NCBI GenBank assembly: GCA_022750355.1
Contig: JAKIVW010000014.1
Span: forward strand, 1 to 13,244
Source: Thermoplasmata archaeon
GTDB taxonomy: Archaea; Thermoplasmatota; Thermoplasmata; Lutacidiplasmatales; UBA184
DNA: 13,244 bases
Direction of reading: 5' to 3'
Part shown: positions 1-5,928 of the stretch, piece after piece
How positions within the stretch are numbered: position 1 is the first letter of the stretch
How the letters are laid out: each line of letters opens with the position of its first letter
Made by a program: the position numbers and the translations under genes
The notes under the pieces: generated by a model
Seen by the model: the letters and a program-made list of their open reading frames with translations, nothing else
Told to the model about the DNA's origin: nothing
Database searches by the model: none

Positions 1-1
1 A

Positions 2-454
2 GCCGGCCTCTTCAAGGACGGGACGGTAAGGGATACACTTCTGAGTACCCATGAATCCCTTTTCGCTGCTCCATCGTACCTCAGGGACGAAGTTTCGAGG
101 CACCTAGTTGAAGTGGCTGCCAGGGCGAGGATTCCGGTTCCAACAGTCGAAGTGATCTTCGAGGACCTCCTCGGGGCGATCGACCTGATGCCGTCCGGTG
201 TCTACTCGGACTTCCTCCAACCCGCGACCAAGTTGGCACGCACGGCGGGTGCGCCCGAGGACGTGGACGACCTGGCACTCGCGCTCTCGCTCGACGCACC
301 AATCTGGACGCTGGACAAGGACTTCCGCCGGATACCTGGCATCCGCGTCCTCTCGACAAAAGACGTCAACGCGAAGGGACGGCGTATCACCTCCCAAGGA
401 AACTTCGGGTGTCGCCGGGTTACCTGCAATTACCCATTCACCCGCCATAAGTGA
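2..454 (+). CDS. PIN-domain ribonuclease (PIN_2/VapC-like toxin), 5' end outside window
   Basis: Open from the left edge with no start in the window, so the N-terminus is missing, including the first catalytic Asp that PIN domains carry in their opening strand. What remains fits a PIN fold. It has a central helix with acidic residues (LRDEVSRH) and then the C-terminal signature EDVDDLALAL followed by APIWTLDKDF, giving the clustered aspartates that bind Mg/Mn in the active site. The segment IRVLSTKDV matches where the family normally ends. About 28 further residues follow before the stop, rich in Arg, Cys and Thr and unlike the domain; they may be an extension or run-on after loss of the original stop. 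PIN proteins cleave RNA and are often toxins paired with an upstream antitoxin, which would lie outside this window. A stand-alone PIN nuclease is the alternative. Confidence 0.85.
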   Translation, partial: AGLFKDGTVRDTLLSTHESLFAAPSYLRDEVSRHLVEVAARARIPVPTVEVIFEDLLGAIDLMPSGVYSDFLQPATKLARTAGAPEDVDDLALALSLDAPIWTLDKDFRRIPGIRVLSTKDVNAKGRRITSQGNFGCRRVTCNYPFTRHK

Positions 455-655
455 AACGCGCCTTACACTTACCCGGACGAATCGAATCCTCTCAGCGCCA
501 ACACAGGAGCTCGTTCCCGCAAAGCGCCGTGGCGCTGGCCGAGAGTCCGTTGGCAACCGCGAGTGGGGCCGGGTGATGCCGGGCTGCTTTGTAGGGCAAG
601 GTTTCCCCGGGCTGATTTCAGAGTGGCCACCGTGCCTCCAGGGGTAGGGCTGAAT

Positions 656-1168
656 CTAACCCGGACCGGGGTCGAACCCTGGGAAATGCTCTTCGAGGAC
701 TCGACGCCACGCCCCGCTGAACTTGAGGGCAAGAAGCACCGCTGCGACGTACACCGTGAACACCAGGAAGGCCCCACCGACGAATAACCATCGCTGGGTC
801 ACGATCAAGAGCACCACGTCCGTCAAGGCGAATCCGAGCAGGGCACCCGAAGCGGCGCGAAGCAGGTTGGACGATTCGCGTCTCCCTAGGGCCTGGGTGG
901 TCCAGTCAAGGGCTGCTGGGAGGGGGGCGAGGGCGATGAGGAGTTGAATGTTTTGACCGAACAGAGGCAGGGATTGTCGGGTGCCCACCCAGTAGACCAG
1001 CAGGAGGGCCAAGAGGCCTAGCACCTGCCCCGAACAGCGGGCACAGAAGTGGATCGCTTGTCCGCGATAGCGGATGGCGAAGGTACGGGCGTACCGCGCA
1101 GGAAGGTGGTGGGAAATCAGTACTTCCCATCCGGGAGGCTCAATCCCCGTCGCCCGGGACTCGCTCAA
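656..1168 (-). CDS. DUF2085-type integral membrane protein
   Basis: Predicted membrane protein of about 170 residues. After a hydrophilic stretch comes a Cys-pair motif (HFCARCSGQ, Cys at about 42 and 45), then about four hydrophobic segments. Between them lies the conserved-type segment ALDWTTQALGRRESSN. The CxRCxG motif followed by helices and a D-x-x-x-Q segment is the pattern of DUF2085 proteins, whose function is unknown; the cysteines may bind metal. Start choice: a GTG at 1186 opens the frame, but it lies only about 10 bases from the TATA-like box at 1192-1199. The TTG at 1168 is 27 bases from the centre of that box, the usual leaderless distance, so I place the start there. TTG is a weak start, so 1186 stays possible with another promoter. 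It diverges from the small membrane protein at 1222, and the end of the frame (TAG at 656-658) is firm. Confidence 0.8.
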   Translation of the reverse strand: MSESRATGIEPPGWEVLISHHLPARYARTFAIRYRGQAIHFCARCSGQVLGLLALLLVYWVGTRQSLPLFGQNIQLLIALAPLPAALDWTTQALGRRESSNLLRAASGALLGFALTDVVLLIVTQRWLFVGGAFLVFTVYVAAVLLALKFSGAWRRVLEEHFPGFDPGPG

Positions 1169-1191
1169 ACCAACCGGGACTCTCACGAACG

Positions 1192-1199
1192 AATAAATA
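1192..1199. promoter_or_regulatory. TATA box shared by two divergent leaderless genes
   Basis: AATAAATA on the + strand reads TATTTATT on the - strand, so either orientation is a plausible TBP site. Its centre (1195.5) is 26.5 bases before the GTG at 1222 (+) and 27.5 bases before the TTG at 1168 (-). Neither start has an SD sequence. The purine-rich CGAACG on the + side resembles a BRE (TFB recognition element), so + strand firing is better supported. Confidence 0.65.
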
Positions 1200-1221
1200 G
1201 CAGAGACCGCTCCCCAATCCC

Positions 1222-1425
1222 GTGTCGGGGTATCAACAGCCGGTGATGATGGGCGGCCCCATCCAGTACAAGCGAAAGTACACGCTCTGGGTGCTCATCC
1301 TGCTGGTCTTGGTCTGCTGGCCCGCCGCGATCATCTACTACTTCACCCGCGACAAGGTTCCGGTCCAAGAGATGCAGACGTACGCCCAACCGATGCAATA
1401 CCCACCGCCGCCACCGCCCCGCTGA
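1222..1425 (+). CDS. Small single-pass membrane protein with proline-rich tail
   Basis: A 67-residue protein. The N-terminus is short and polar with Gln, Met and Gly, followed by a Lys/Arg cluster (KRK) at about 17-19. One strong transmembrane helix spans about 20-41 and contains CWP near its middle. A short charged linker leads to a C-terminal tail ending in six prolines and Arg. The basic residues before the helix suggest an N-inside topology by the positive-inside rule, putting the proline tail outside, but Arg and Lys also follow the helix, so this is weak. The GTG start lies at leaderless distance from the TATA box at 1192-1199, which supports it as a real gene. I do not recognise a family; proline-rich tails often mediate protein contacts, but no role can be assigned. 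Confidence 0.72.
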   Translation: MSGYQQPVMMGGPIQYKRKYTLWVLILLVLVCWPAAIIYYFTRDKVPVQEMQTYAQPMQYPPPPPPR

Positions 1426-1504
1426 GCTCCTGGCCTCTTACCATCGAACTGGGGTCCGTCGAGATTCCCAAGGGGACGGCCCGAGTTGGCGTCGGCGCGT
1501 TCAA

Positions 1505-1536
1505 GAACTCGTATCTGAGAACGGCGATACGGGTTC
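1505..1536. other. Inverted repeat, 11-bp stem hairpin in convergent intergenic region
   Basis: Bases 1505-1515 pair with 1526-1536 (core CGTATC/GATACG, flanked by GAAC/GTTC with one G-T wobble) around a 10-base loop. It lies 80 bases past the stop of the + strand small membrane protein and about 80 past the stop of the - strand acetyltransferase. It could be an mRNA 3'-end structure or a small RNA element. There is no T-tract next to it, so I do not call it a terminator. Confidence 0.5.
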
Positions 1537-1573
1537 CGCCAAACTCTCCCGACCTAAACCCTTGCAGCAGGTT

Positions 1574-1595
1574 CCCTTCCAACGAGTTCGAAGGG
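1574..1595. other. Near-perfect 22-bp palindrome past the acetyltransferase stop
   Basis: CCCTTC at 1574-1579 mirrors GAAGGG at 1590-1595, and AAC/GTT continue the symmetry inside, with only one mismatched pair around the centre at 1584/1585. As DNA it is a good dimeric-protein site; as RNA it forms a 6-bp stem with a 10-base loop. It sits 21 bases beyond the stop codon of the - strand GNAT gene, so a role at that transcript's 3' end is the simplest reading. Confidence 0.45.
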
Positions 1596-1616
1596 AGTGT
1601 AACCACCTTCGCACAT

Positions 1617-2228
1617 TCAGTGGTCCCGCTGCTTCGCTGACTGCTTGGAATTCGAAACTGCCGATTTTCGGCCGAGCGACCCCGGGTTCGGCAACTCGTA
1701 CTCGAAAAATAGAGCGCCGGGAACTGGGTGGGGCCCAACGGGGCGTACGGGCTTGAATCCCATTTCTTGATAGAACTCGATGGCGCCTTTCATCGTCGAT
1801 AGGGTATCGACTCGCACTCGGCCGAACCCTAGATCACGGGCTCGGTCTAGAAGGGCTTGGGTGAGGATGGGCCCGAACCCGCCCCCTCGGTGGTCGGCCC
1901 GGATATAGATTCGCTTGATCTCTCCGATCCTAGGTTCAGATTCTCGCAGAGCACCGCACGCCACGAGTGCGTCCTTCTTGAATGCGAGAATAATCTCTCC
2001 ACGGGAAGGCCCGTAGACTCCGGGGAGTTCCGCGATCTCCTGGTCGACGGGGGCCAGACCTGGGGGCAAGTTCACATCCGAGAAGGACGCCTTTTCCCGG
2101 TGATCGAAGAGCCACTGCCGATAATCTTTGAAGAGCCTGCGAACAGTGTCTAGGTCCGCCGACCAGTTCACTCGCCGAAGGGTAGTGTCAGTGTAGCCTT
2201 CCTGATTTGATCGTTCCTTGGGCACCAT
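1617..2228 (-). CDS. GNAT-family N-acetyltransferase
   Basis: Acetyl-CoA-dependent acetyltransferase fold, 203 residues from the ATG at 2228. The GNAT domain covers about 15-178. The segment EIKRIYIRADHRGGGFG (about 103-119) holds motif A, whose R-x-x-G-x-G-type loop binds the acetyl-CoA pyrophosphate. Next comes a helix (ILTQALLDRARDLGF), then the motif-B region VDTLSTMKGAIEFYQEMGFKP and the closing strand PGALFFEYEL. This arrangement, with PVPGALFFE near the end, matches a broad GNAT subgroup of unknown substrate. The last 25 residues are a polar tail rich in Ser, Lys and Gln. Start: the frame also offers a TTG at 2279 and a GTG at 2270, and a TATA-like TTAT at 2307-2312 would put transcription near 2282, so up to 17 extra residues are possible. 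I prefer the ATG because the domain begins soon after it. Confidence 0.87.
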   Translation of the reverse strand: MVPKERSNQEGYTDTTLRRVNWSADLDTVRRLFKDYRQWLFDHREKASFSDVNLPPGLAPVDQEIAELPGVYGPSRGEIILAFKKDALVACGALRESEPRIGEIKRIYIRADHRGGGFGPILTQALLDRARDLGFGRVRVDTLSTMKGAIEFYQEMGFKPVRPVGPHPVPGALFFEYELPNPGSLGRKSAVSNSKQSAKQRDH

Positions 2229-2396
2229 CGTCCACCACCAACCCGGATTCTCAGACGACTCCAAGTTCACACGATTCAATGAAGTCTTGGGTCGCTATCG
2301 AGTCTGCTTATGTCGGGCTTCATCGGCTGAGGTTGCAAGGCTCCAACTGTGAGGCAGTATAGACCCCGGCACCTCACGCAATCGCTGGGCGGTTCG

Positions 2397-2498
2397 ATGG
2401 AGTGGATGCGACGTGCCCTGCACCCATCTGGGCAGGTATGTCCATTTCAGCACCTCGTCAGATTTTGCCCCGCATGCAAGCCCGCGTCTATCAAATGA
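2397..2498 (+). CDS. Possible 33-residue Cys/His-rich mini-protein
   Basis: A short frame from the ATG at 2397, or the ATG at 2406, to TGA at 2496-2498. It ends with the pattern C-x3-H-x4... then CPAC (VCPFQH followed by RFCPAC), which could hold one zinc as a CHCC knuckle. Very small zinc-ribbon proteins are common in archaea. A TATA-like tetramer at 2358-2361 lies about 37 bases upstream, so a leader of about 10 bases would be needed. Against it: the length is within chance expectation, the first CPxC half is incomplete, and no homolog comes to mind. It lies in the otherwise unexplained region 2229-2579 between the divergent acetyltransferase and DUF4760-like genes. Confidence 0.2.
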   Translation: MEWMRRALHPSGQVCPFQHLVRFCPACKPASIK

Positions 2499-2543
2499 CG
2501 ATCCTCCCAACCGCTCACCGATGCGCCCGCACGGTCCGACGGG

Positions 2544-2548
2544 TTATA
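2544..2548 (+). promoter_or_regulatory. TATA-like box upstream of the 2580 gene
   Basis: TTATA within GGGTTATACC is centred 34 bases before the ATG at 2580, so the transcript would have a leader of about 7 bases. No SD is visible in front of the gene, in keeping with near-leaderless initiation. Confidence 0.4.
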
Positions 2549-2579
2549 CCCGATGCGAGTTTGAAACCCCAGGGGCTCT

Positions 2580-3113
2580 ATGGCGATAGACAGCACCACC
2601 CTCACCGCTGCAGCGGCCTGGGCACTGGCCATCGGCACAGTCGCATTGCTCTGGTGGCAGGTTCGAGTCGCCCAACACTTGAACAGCGCGAATGCGGTGC
2701 TGACGCTTCGCGAACGGTACGATTCTGCCGCGTATCGTCGGCGGCGCAAGGCGCTCGCCCAGCGTCTCCTAGATGGGCGTCACGATGATATCACCAACCT
2801 CGAAGTGGCCGCGTTCTTCGAATTGGTAGGCTCCCTCACCCATTCTCGCGTGCTGAACCGCGAACTTGTGTGGGAAGCATTTGGGACGTGGATCAGTGGT
2901 TACTACCTCGCGCTTCGAAGTCCGGTCGATGTGATTGGGCGGGCACGCACGGCGCTCAAGGACCCGCTGATCATGCACCAATTCGAGTGGCTGTTCGGAC
3001 TCGTCCAGCAGATAGACCGAAAGAAGATGGGCGCGGGCGTCAACATTGACGAAGTGAACCGCGAAGAAGTCGCCTCTCTGCTTCGTCGAGAGGCCGAGTT
3101 GGATCTAGAGTGA
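2580..3113 (+). CDS. DUF4760-like membrane-anchored protein
   Basis: A 177-residue protein with one N-terminal transmembrane helix (about 8-25, ending WWQVRVAQ) and then a soluble, mostly helical domain. The domain holds RERYDSAAYRRRRKALAQRLL, AAFFELVGSLTHSRVL, ELVWEAFGTWISGYYLAL and DPLIMHQFEWLFGLV. This order of an Arg-rich helix, an FFE-x-x-G segment, W-x-x-FG-x-W and a closing FEWL is what I associate with DUF4760 proteins, whose function is unknown. The N-in or N-out orientation cannot be fixed; the Arg-rich segment right after the helix favours the soluble part in the cytoplasm. ATG start, short leader, and no neighbour close enough to be in an operon. The gene body is confident; the family name is from memory of the pattern. 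Confidence 0.82.
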   Translation: MAIDSTTLTAAAAWALAIGTVALLWWQVRVAQHLNSANAVLTLRERYDSAAYRRRRKALAQRLLDGRHDDITNLEVAAFFELVGSLTHSRVLNRELVWEAFGTWISGYYLALRSPVDVIGRARTALKDPLIMHQFEWLFGLVQQIDRKKMGAGVNIDEVNREEVASLLRREAELDLE

Positions 3114-3464
3114 ATCGGGGCAGGATGTGCCTGATACCGGGTGGTTCAGTTCAGCTATTCGCGTTCGGGTTGCAAGGGATTACTATCACGGTTGAAACTC
3201 AGTTCATCGACTAGGGAAATGGCACGGTGCCTTCAGACTCCGCAAATTGTGTTGCAAGCCACCTTACACCCATGCCCGCTCGAAAAGCGCTCCGCTATGG
3301 TAGATGCATCCGAAAGTGGAAGGATTACGCCGGAGAGTCCCGGTGCTTCCCCCTCGTAGAATCTGAGATTTCCCGGGCCAAACGACTGCCTTGTCGGATT
3401 GACGCAGAGCCCCGCCCGGCCATCGTGATATTGATGAGGCGGGCTGTTGTGGTGTCGGGCTGAG
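3114..3464. other. Intergenic region with no recognised gene
   Basis: Open frames on both strands here are short, biased in composition and run into the DUF1275 gene; none has a domain-like pattern. No tRNA-like arms, repeats or strong hairpins were found. The only site of note is an AT-rich GATATTGA at 3427-3434, about 34 bases before the ATG at 3465, which may be the promoter of that gene. Confidence 0.5.
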
Positions 3465-4199
3465 ATGGGTAAAATCGAAGGAGATAAACCTCCACCTCCT
3501 GCGTCACCAACTCCGGACCCCGCTGAACGGAAGCGTGAGGTTCTCCTGATCGCCCTGACGTTTGCCGCGGGCATCGTGGACGCCGTCAGCTACCTTGGTC
3601 TTGGGCAGATCTTTACCGCCAACATGACGGGCAACATTGTGTTCCTCGCCCTGGCTCTCGGGGAGAGAAGCCTGCCCACCGCCCTCCATTCCGGGGGCGC
3701 CCTCCTCGGCTTCTGCATAGGGGCAATCCTCGCGGGTCGGGTTCTCGCGCGGCCCCGACCGCCGGGAACATGGCCTCACAGGGCGACCTGGGTCTTGTTG
3801 GGAGAAGCCACTTGTATGGTCGCCTTCGCCATAGTTTGGGCCGCCGTGGGCGGAGCCCCGGGAGGGGCGCTGCTCTACGTATTGATCGGCCTGAGTTCGC
3901 TGGGGATGGGAATGCAGAACGCGGCAGCGCGGCACTTGGCGGTCCCCGGCCTGACGACGACCGTGGTCACCACCGCTCTGACCGGTTTCATGGTTGACCT
4001 CCCTGCGCTCGGGATCACCGGTTCCACCCAACGACGGGCGGGTTGGGCCGTGTTCGCCCTGTTCTCGGGGGCAGCGGTTGGCGCGATCCTCATGATCAAT
4101 GCCCGCGTCGTCCCACCGTTCGTCACCGCTGCCGCCGTCCTGGCCGTCGTCGTCATCGCTTACATCCAGTTCGACCATTCGGGGCCGACCGGAGCCTGA
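3465..4199 (+). CDS. DUF1275 (YoaK-type) integral membrane protein
   Basis: A 244-residue membrane protein. A polar, proline-rich N-terminus of about 25 residues precedes six to seven hydrophobic segments. Family signatures are clear: AAGIVDAVSYLGLGQIFTANMTGN (about 35-60), then GMGMQNAAARHLAVPGLTTTVVTTALTG (about 150-178). The first carries the D-x-x-S-Y...F-x-x-N-x-T-G-N pattern and the second the MQ-N...T-T-x-x-T-G pattern of DUF1275, the group that includes bacterial YoaK. The family is predicted to transport or sense something at the membrane, but no substrate is established. The frame is open from 3447; I chose the ATG at 3465 because a TATA-like GATATTGA lies about 34 bases upstream and the preceding GTG would fall close to the transcript start. 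It stands alone on its strand. Confidence 0.9.
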   Translation: MGKIEGDKPPPPASPTPDPAERKREVLLIALTFAAGIVDAVSYLGLGQIFTANMTGNIVFLALALGERSLPTALHSGGALLGFCIGAILAGRVLARPRPPGTWPHRATWVLLGEATCMVAFAIVWAAVGGAPGGALLYVLIGLSSLGMGMQNAAARHLAVPGLTTTVVTTALTGFMVDLPALGITGSTQRRAGWAVFALFSGAAVGAILMINARVVPPFVTAAAVLAVVVIAYIQFDHSGPTGA

Positions 4200-4269
4200 T
4201 CCCCGCTCGGCGACCGATTTTCCGCAGTCCGTCCTCAGGTGGTCCACCTGCGATTCTCTGGCCGATTCC

Positions 4270-4653
4270 TCAACCCTGCGGAATGCGCCAAGGTGGATTG
4301 CGCCGGTTCGGGCCGGCATGAAAAAGGCAAATCACATTACCGTCAGGGTCGCGCAGATGGGCCTCTCGCCACAACCAGCGCTGGTCCAGGGGATCCGAGT
4401 CGAACACTACACCATCCGCCTTCAGTTTGTCAACAACCTGGTCGAGTCGGTCACATTCGAAGTAGACGACAACTCCCGGACCCTCGGATAGGCGGTCTAC
4501 TCGCTGCACCGAGAGTGTCGCTTCTCCATCCGGGCACTCAAATCGGGCGTATTCGGGCACCGAATCAACAATTTCCTTGAGGCCGAGGCGTCGGTAGAAG
4601 TCCACCGAGGCCCTTACATTGGTCGACGGAACGGTCACCTGATTGAGATTCAT
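4270..4653 (-). CDS. VOC/glyoxalase-like domain protein
   Basis: A 127-residue single-domain protein with two beta-alpha-beta-beta-beta modules. Module one is at about 1-50 (strand LNQVTVP, then VRASVDFYRRLGL) and module two at about 59-113, ending REAHLRDPDGNVICLFH. The DPDGN turn is the hallmark of the glyoxalase/bleomycin-resistance/dioxygenase superfamily. The usual metal ligands look replaced: the first-strand His position is Gln5 and the Glu expected after DPDGNVI is Cys109, while the expected His of the second module is absent from VVVYFEC. It is therefore probably a non-metal binder or a diverged enzyme, not glyoxalase I. The last 15 residues are a polar tail. ATG start; a TTTAG box at 4687-4692 lies about 36 bases upstream on this strand. 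Confidence 0.87.
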   Translation of the reverse strand: MNLNQVTVPSTNVRASVDFYRRLGLKEIVDSVPEYARFECPDGEATLSVQRVDRLSEGPGVVVYFECDRLDQVVDKLKADGVVFDSDPLDQRWLWREAHLRDPDGNVICLFHAGPNRRNPPWRIPQG

Positions 4654-4811
4654 CGGCCACCCGTTGGGTGCGGAACCGGTTTCGTGCTAAAGCGGTGTGC
4701 TACCCCCCCTTTCGCCTCCCCTTACACCAACTCCCCGGCCGAACCTTCCCCGCCTCTGCCTGAACGCCACCTCCGGCCGAACTCTCTTCCCGAGTGGGTG
4801 GCGAAGAAGGG

Positions 4812-4818
4812 TAAATTA
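4812..4818 (+). promoter_or_regulatory. TATA-like box upstream of the DUF1801 gene
   Basis: TAAATTA, preceded by the purine-rich GAAGAAGGG, stands out in a GC-rich surrounding. Transcription would start near 4842, giving a leader of about 23 bases without an SD sequence before the ATG at 4865. Confidence 0.45.
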
Positions 4819-4864
4819 GGAAACGTCAATCGGGAAAGGTCCCTCTCCAGGCACTTGGGCTCCC

Positions 4865-5242
4865 ATGACTAAATCCAAAATCCCAGGGGCGGAAGCGGTG
4901 GATGATTACCTGACGAAAGTTCCCCCGCAATTCCGAATGATATTGCAACGATTACGCAAGTCGATCCGTGCCGCGGCCCCGGACGCGGAGGAAGTGATCA
5001 GCTATCGGATGCCTGCCTTCCGGCAGAACGGGATGCTCGTGTACTACGGCGCGTATTCGGACCACTGCAGTCTCTTTGTAGGAAGTTACCGGGTTCGCAG
5101 CAGGTTCTCGGCGGAATTGAAGCCGTTCGTGGCTGGGAAAGGAACGGTCCACTTCACTCCCGACCATCCTCTGCCCGAGGGATTGGTCCGCCGAATCGTC
5201 CGTGCCCGAGTGGTCGAGAACGCCGCTCGTCACTCCAAATGA
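4865..5242 (+). CDS. DUF1801 (YdhG-like) protein
   Basis: A 125-residue soluble protein that matches the DUF1801 pattern along its length. It has an N-terminal helix (VDDYLTKVPPQFRMILQRLRKSIRAAAPDAEE), then the signature VISYRMPAFRQNGMLVYYGAYSDHCSLFVG. Next come GKGTVHFTPDHPLPEGLVRRIVRARVVEN and a basic end. The fold is frataxin-like; members are small cytoplasmic proteins, some proposed to bind iron or small ligands, with no agreed function. The ISY-x-MPAF and GKGT-x-x-F motifs are both intact and the length is normal. It has its own promoter candidate at 4812-4818 and is divergent from the VOC gene, with 211 bases between their starts. The next gene downstream has a separate promoter, so this is probably a single-gene unit. 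Confidence 0.9.
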   Translation: MTKSKIPGAEAVDDYLTKVPPQFRMILQRLRKSIRAAAPDAEEVISYRMPAFRQNGMLVYYGAYSDHCSLFVGSYRVRSRFSAELKPFVAGKGTVHFTPDHPLPEGLVRRIVRARVVENAARHSK

Positions 5243-5299
5243 ACGTTCTCTGAGTCGGAGATCGGTTTTCCCTTCCATCCACGGGGAGTAGGTGAAAAT

Positions 5300-5316
5300 G
5301 ACATTACATTTATGTC
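5300..5316. repeat. Short AT-rich inverted repeat upstream of the toxin-antitoxin promoter
   Basis: GACAT at 5300-5304 mirrors ATGTC at 5312-5316 around TACATTT. It lies 70 bases before the antitoxin promoter and may be a regulator site or a second TATA region, but no start codon is correctly placed for the latter. Confidence 0.3.
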
Positions 5317-5369
5317 GAGGCAGCATCGAATGGCGGCCCCCTTCACTGAAGTTATTGGATTTCGAAAGC

Positions 5370-5375
5370 CTTAAG
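5370..5375 (+). promoter_or_regulatory. TATA box of the toxin-antitoxin unit
   Basis: CTTAAG preceded by the BRE-like CGAAAGC. Its centre is 26.5 bases before the ATG at 5399, so the antitoxin mRNA is predicted to be leaderless. Confidence 0.6.
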
Positions 5376-5395
5376 ACAATTGGCCACAATTGACC
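5376..5395 (+). promoter_or_regulatory. Tandem 10-bp repeat, candidate antitoxin operator
   Basis: ACAATTGGCC and ACAATTGACC follow each other with no gap and differ at one base. Each holds the palindrome CAATTG, and the 10-bp period puts both copies on the same face of the helix. They fill the space between the TATA box and the antitoxin ATG, where a bound repressor would block initiation. This is the position expected for type II toxin-antitoxin autoregulation. Confidence 0.55.
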
Positions 5396-5398
5396 AAC

Positions 5399-5623
5399 AT
5401 GTCCGCCACCTTGAATCGCCCGACTACCATTACGGTCTCGGAACGAACTCGGCGGCTCCTTGAGTCGGTCAAAGGGGATGGGGAGAGTTTTGATGAGATG
5501 ATCCAGAATCTTTTGGAGGAGACATTCTTCGATGACGAATTCTATTCGGAGATCGAGCACCGCTGGCAAACCGAGAAGCGGATTCCCGGAACTCGGGTCT
5601 TGAAGCGGGCTGGGCAGACTTGA
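5399..5623 (+). CDS. Antitoxin of a type II toxin-antitoxin pair
   Basis: A 74-residue acidic protein. The N-terminal part (about 8-41) contains PTTITVSERTRRLL, a strand followed by a helix in the style of ribbon-helix-helix DNA-binding antitoxins. It continues into KGDGESFDEMIQNLLEE, which recalls short archaeal VapB/DUF217-like antitoxins. The C-terminal half is Glu- and Asp-rich with aromatic residues, typical of the segment that wraps the toxin. The frame could open at the TTG at 5390, but the ATG at 5399 fits the TATA distance and leaves the operator repeats outside the gene. The stop overlaps the toxin's start (TTGA), so the two are translationally coupled. The likely role is neutralising the toxin and repressing the shared promoter with it. 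Confidence 0.82.
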   Translation: MSATLNRPTTITVSERTRRLLESVKGDGESFDEMIQNLLEETFFDDEFYSEIEHRWQTEKRIPGTRVLKRAGQT

Positions 5624-5925
5624 CCCAGTACGCATACGAGTTTCTTGAATCCGCCGAGCAGGAGTTCCTCGCCCTCCCGCGGAAGGACCAGCGGCTGTTT
5701 CAAGAGAAACTGCTCTACTTAGTTCGCAACCCATACCGCTCCTATCCTTGGCTCCGGGTGCGCCAGGGTGCGCGCCATCCCGGTGAATGGAGGTTTCATC
5801 TCGGGGAATGGCGGGTCTTCTACCGAGTAGATGGTCTCACAATTGTCTTCACTCGGATCGTTCTTCGACCGAAGGCTTACTCCCGGCGAATGCCGAAAAT
5901 CCCGAGCGGCCGACGGTCGGGATAG
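5620..5925 (+). CDS. RelE/ParE-superfamily toxin
   Basis: A 101-residue basic protein that begins at a TTG overlapping the antitoxin stop by four bases; no better start exists further in. Family features are an N-terminal helix pair (SAEQEFLALPRKDQRLFQEKLLYLVRNP), then the strand cluster WRFHLGEWRVFYRVDG (about 57-72) and a closing IVLRPKAYSRR (about 80-90). The pattern R-x-x-x-G-x-W-R-x-x-Y-R followed by a late Arg and Tyr is the RelE-type layout, in which Arg and Tyr side chains support mRNA cleavage on the ribosome. ParE-type gyrase poisons share the fold, so RNase activity is likely but not certain. Length is normal. The rare TTG start and overlap would keep toxin output below antitoxin output. 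Confidence 0.85.
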   Translation: MTQYAYEFLESAEQEFLALPRKDQRLFQEKLLYLVRNPYRSYPWLRVRQGARHPGEWRFHLGEWRVFYRVDGLTIVFTRIVLRPKAYSRRMPKIPSGRRSG

Positions 5926-5928
5926 GAG

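Noticed and set aside
664..682. tRNA T-arm-like sequence GGGGTCGAACCCTGGG
   Set aside because: It is the coding sequence for the last residues of the DUF2085 protein on the other strand, and no acceptor, anticodon or D arm surrounds it.
3504..4319. Long 271-codon frame on the - strand opposite the DUF1275 gene
   Set aside because: It is rich in Gly, Arg, Glu and Asp with no hydrophobic core, as expected of the antisense of a GC-rich membrane gene; the + strand product has clear family motifs.
4697..4790. Pyrimidine-rich tract with two copies of CCGGCCGAAC about 36 bases apart
   Set aside because: The tract may just reflect composition, and the repeat is short and GC-rich; a regulator site is possible but there is too little to support one.
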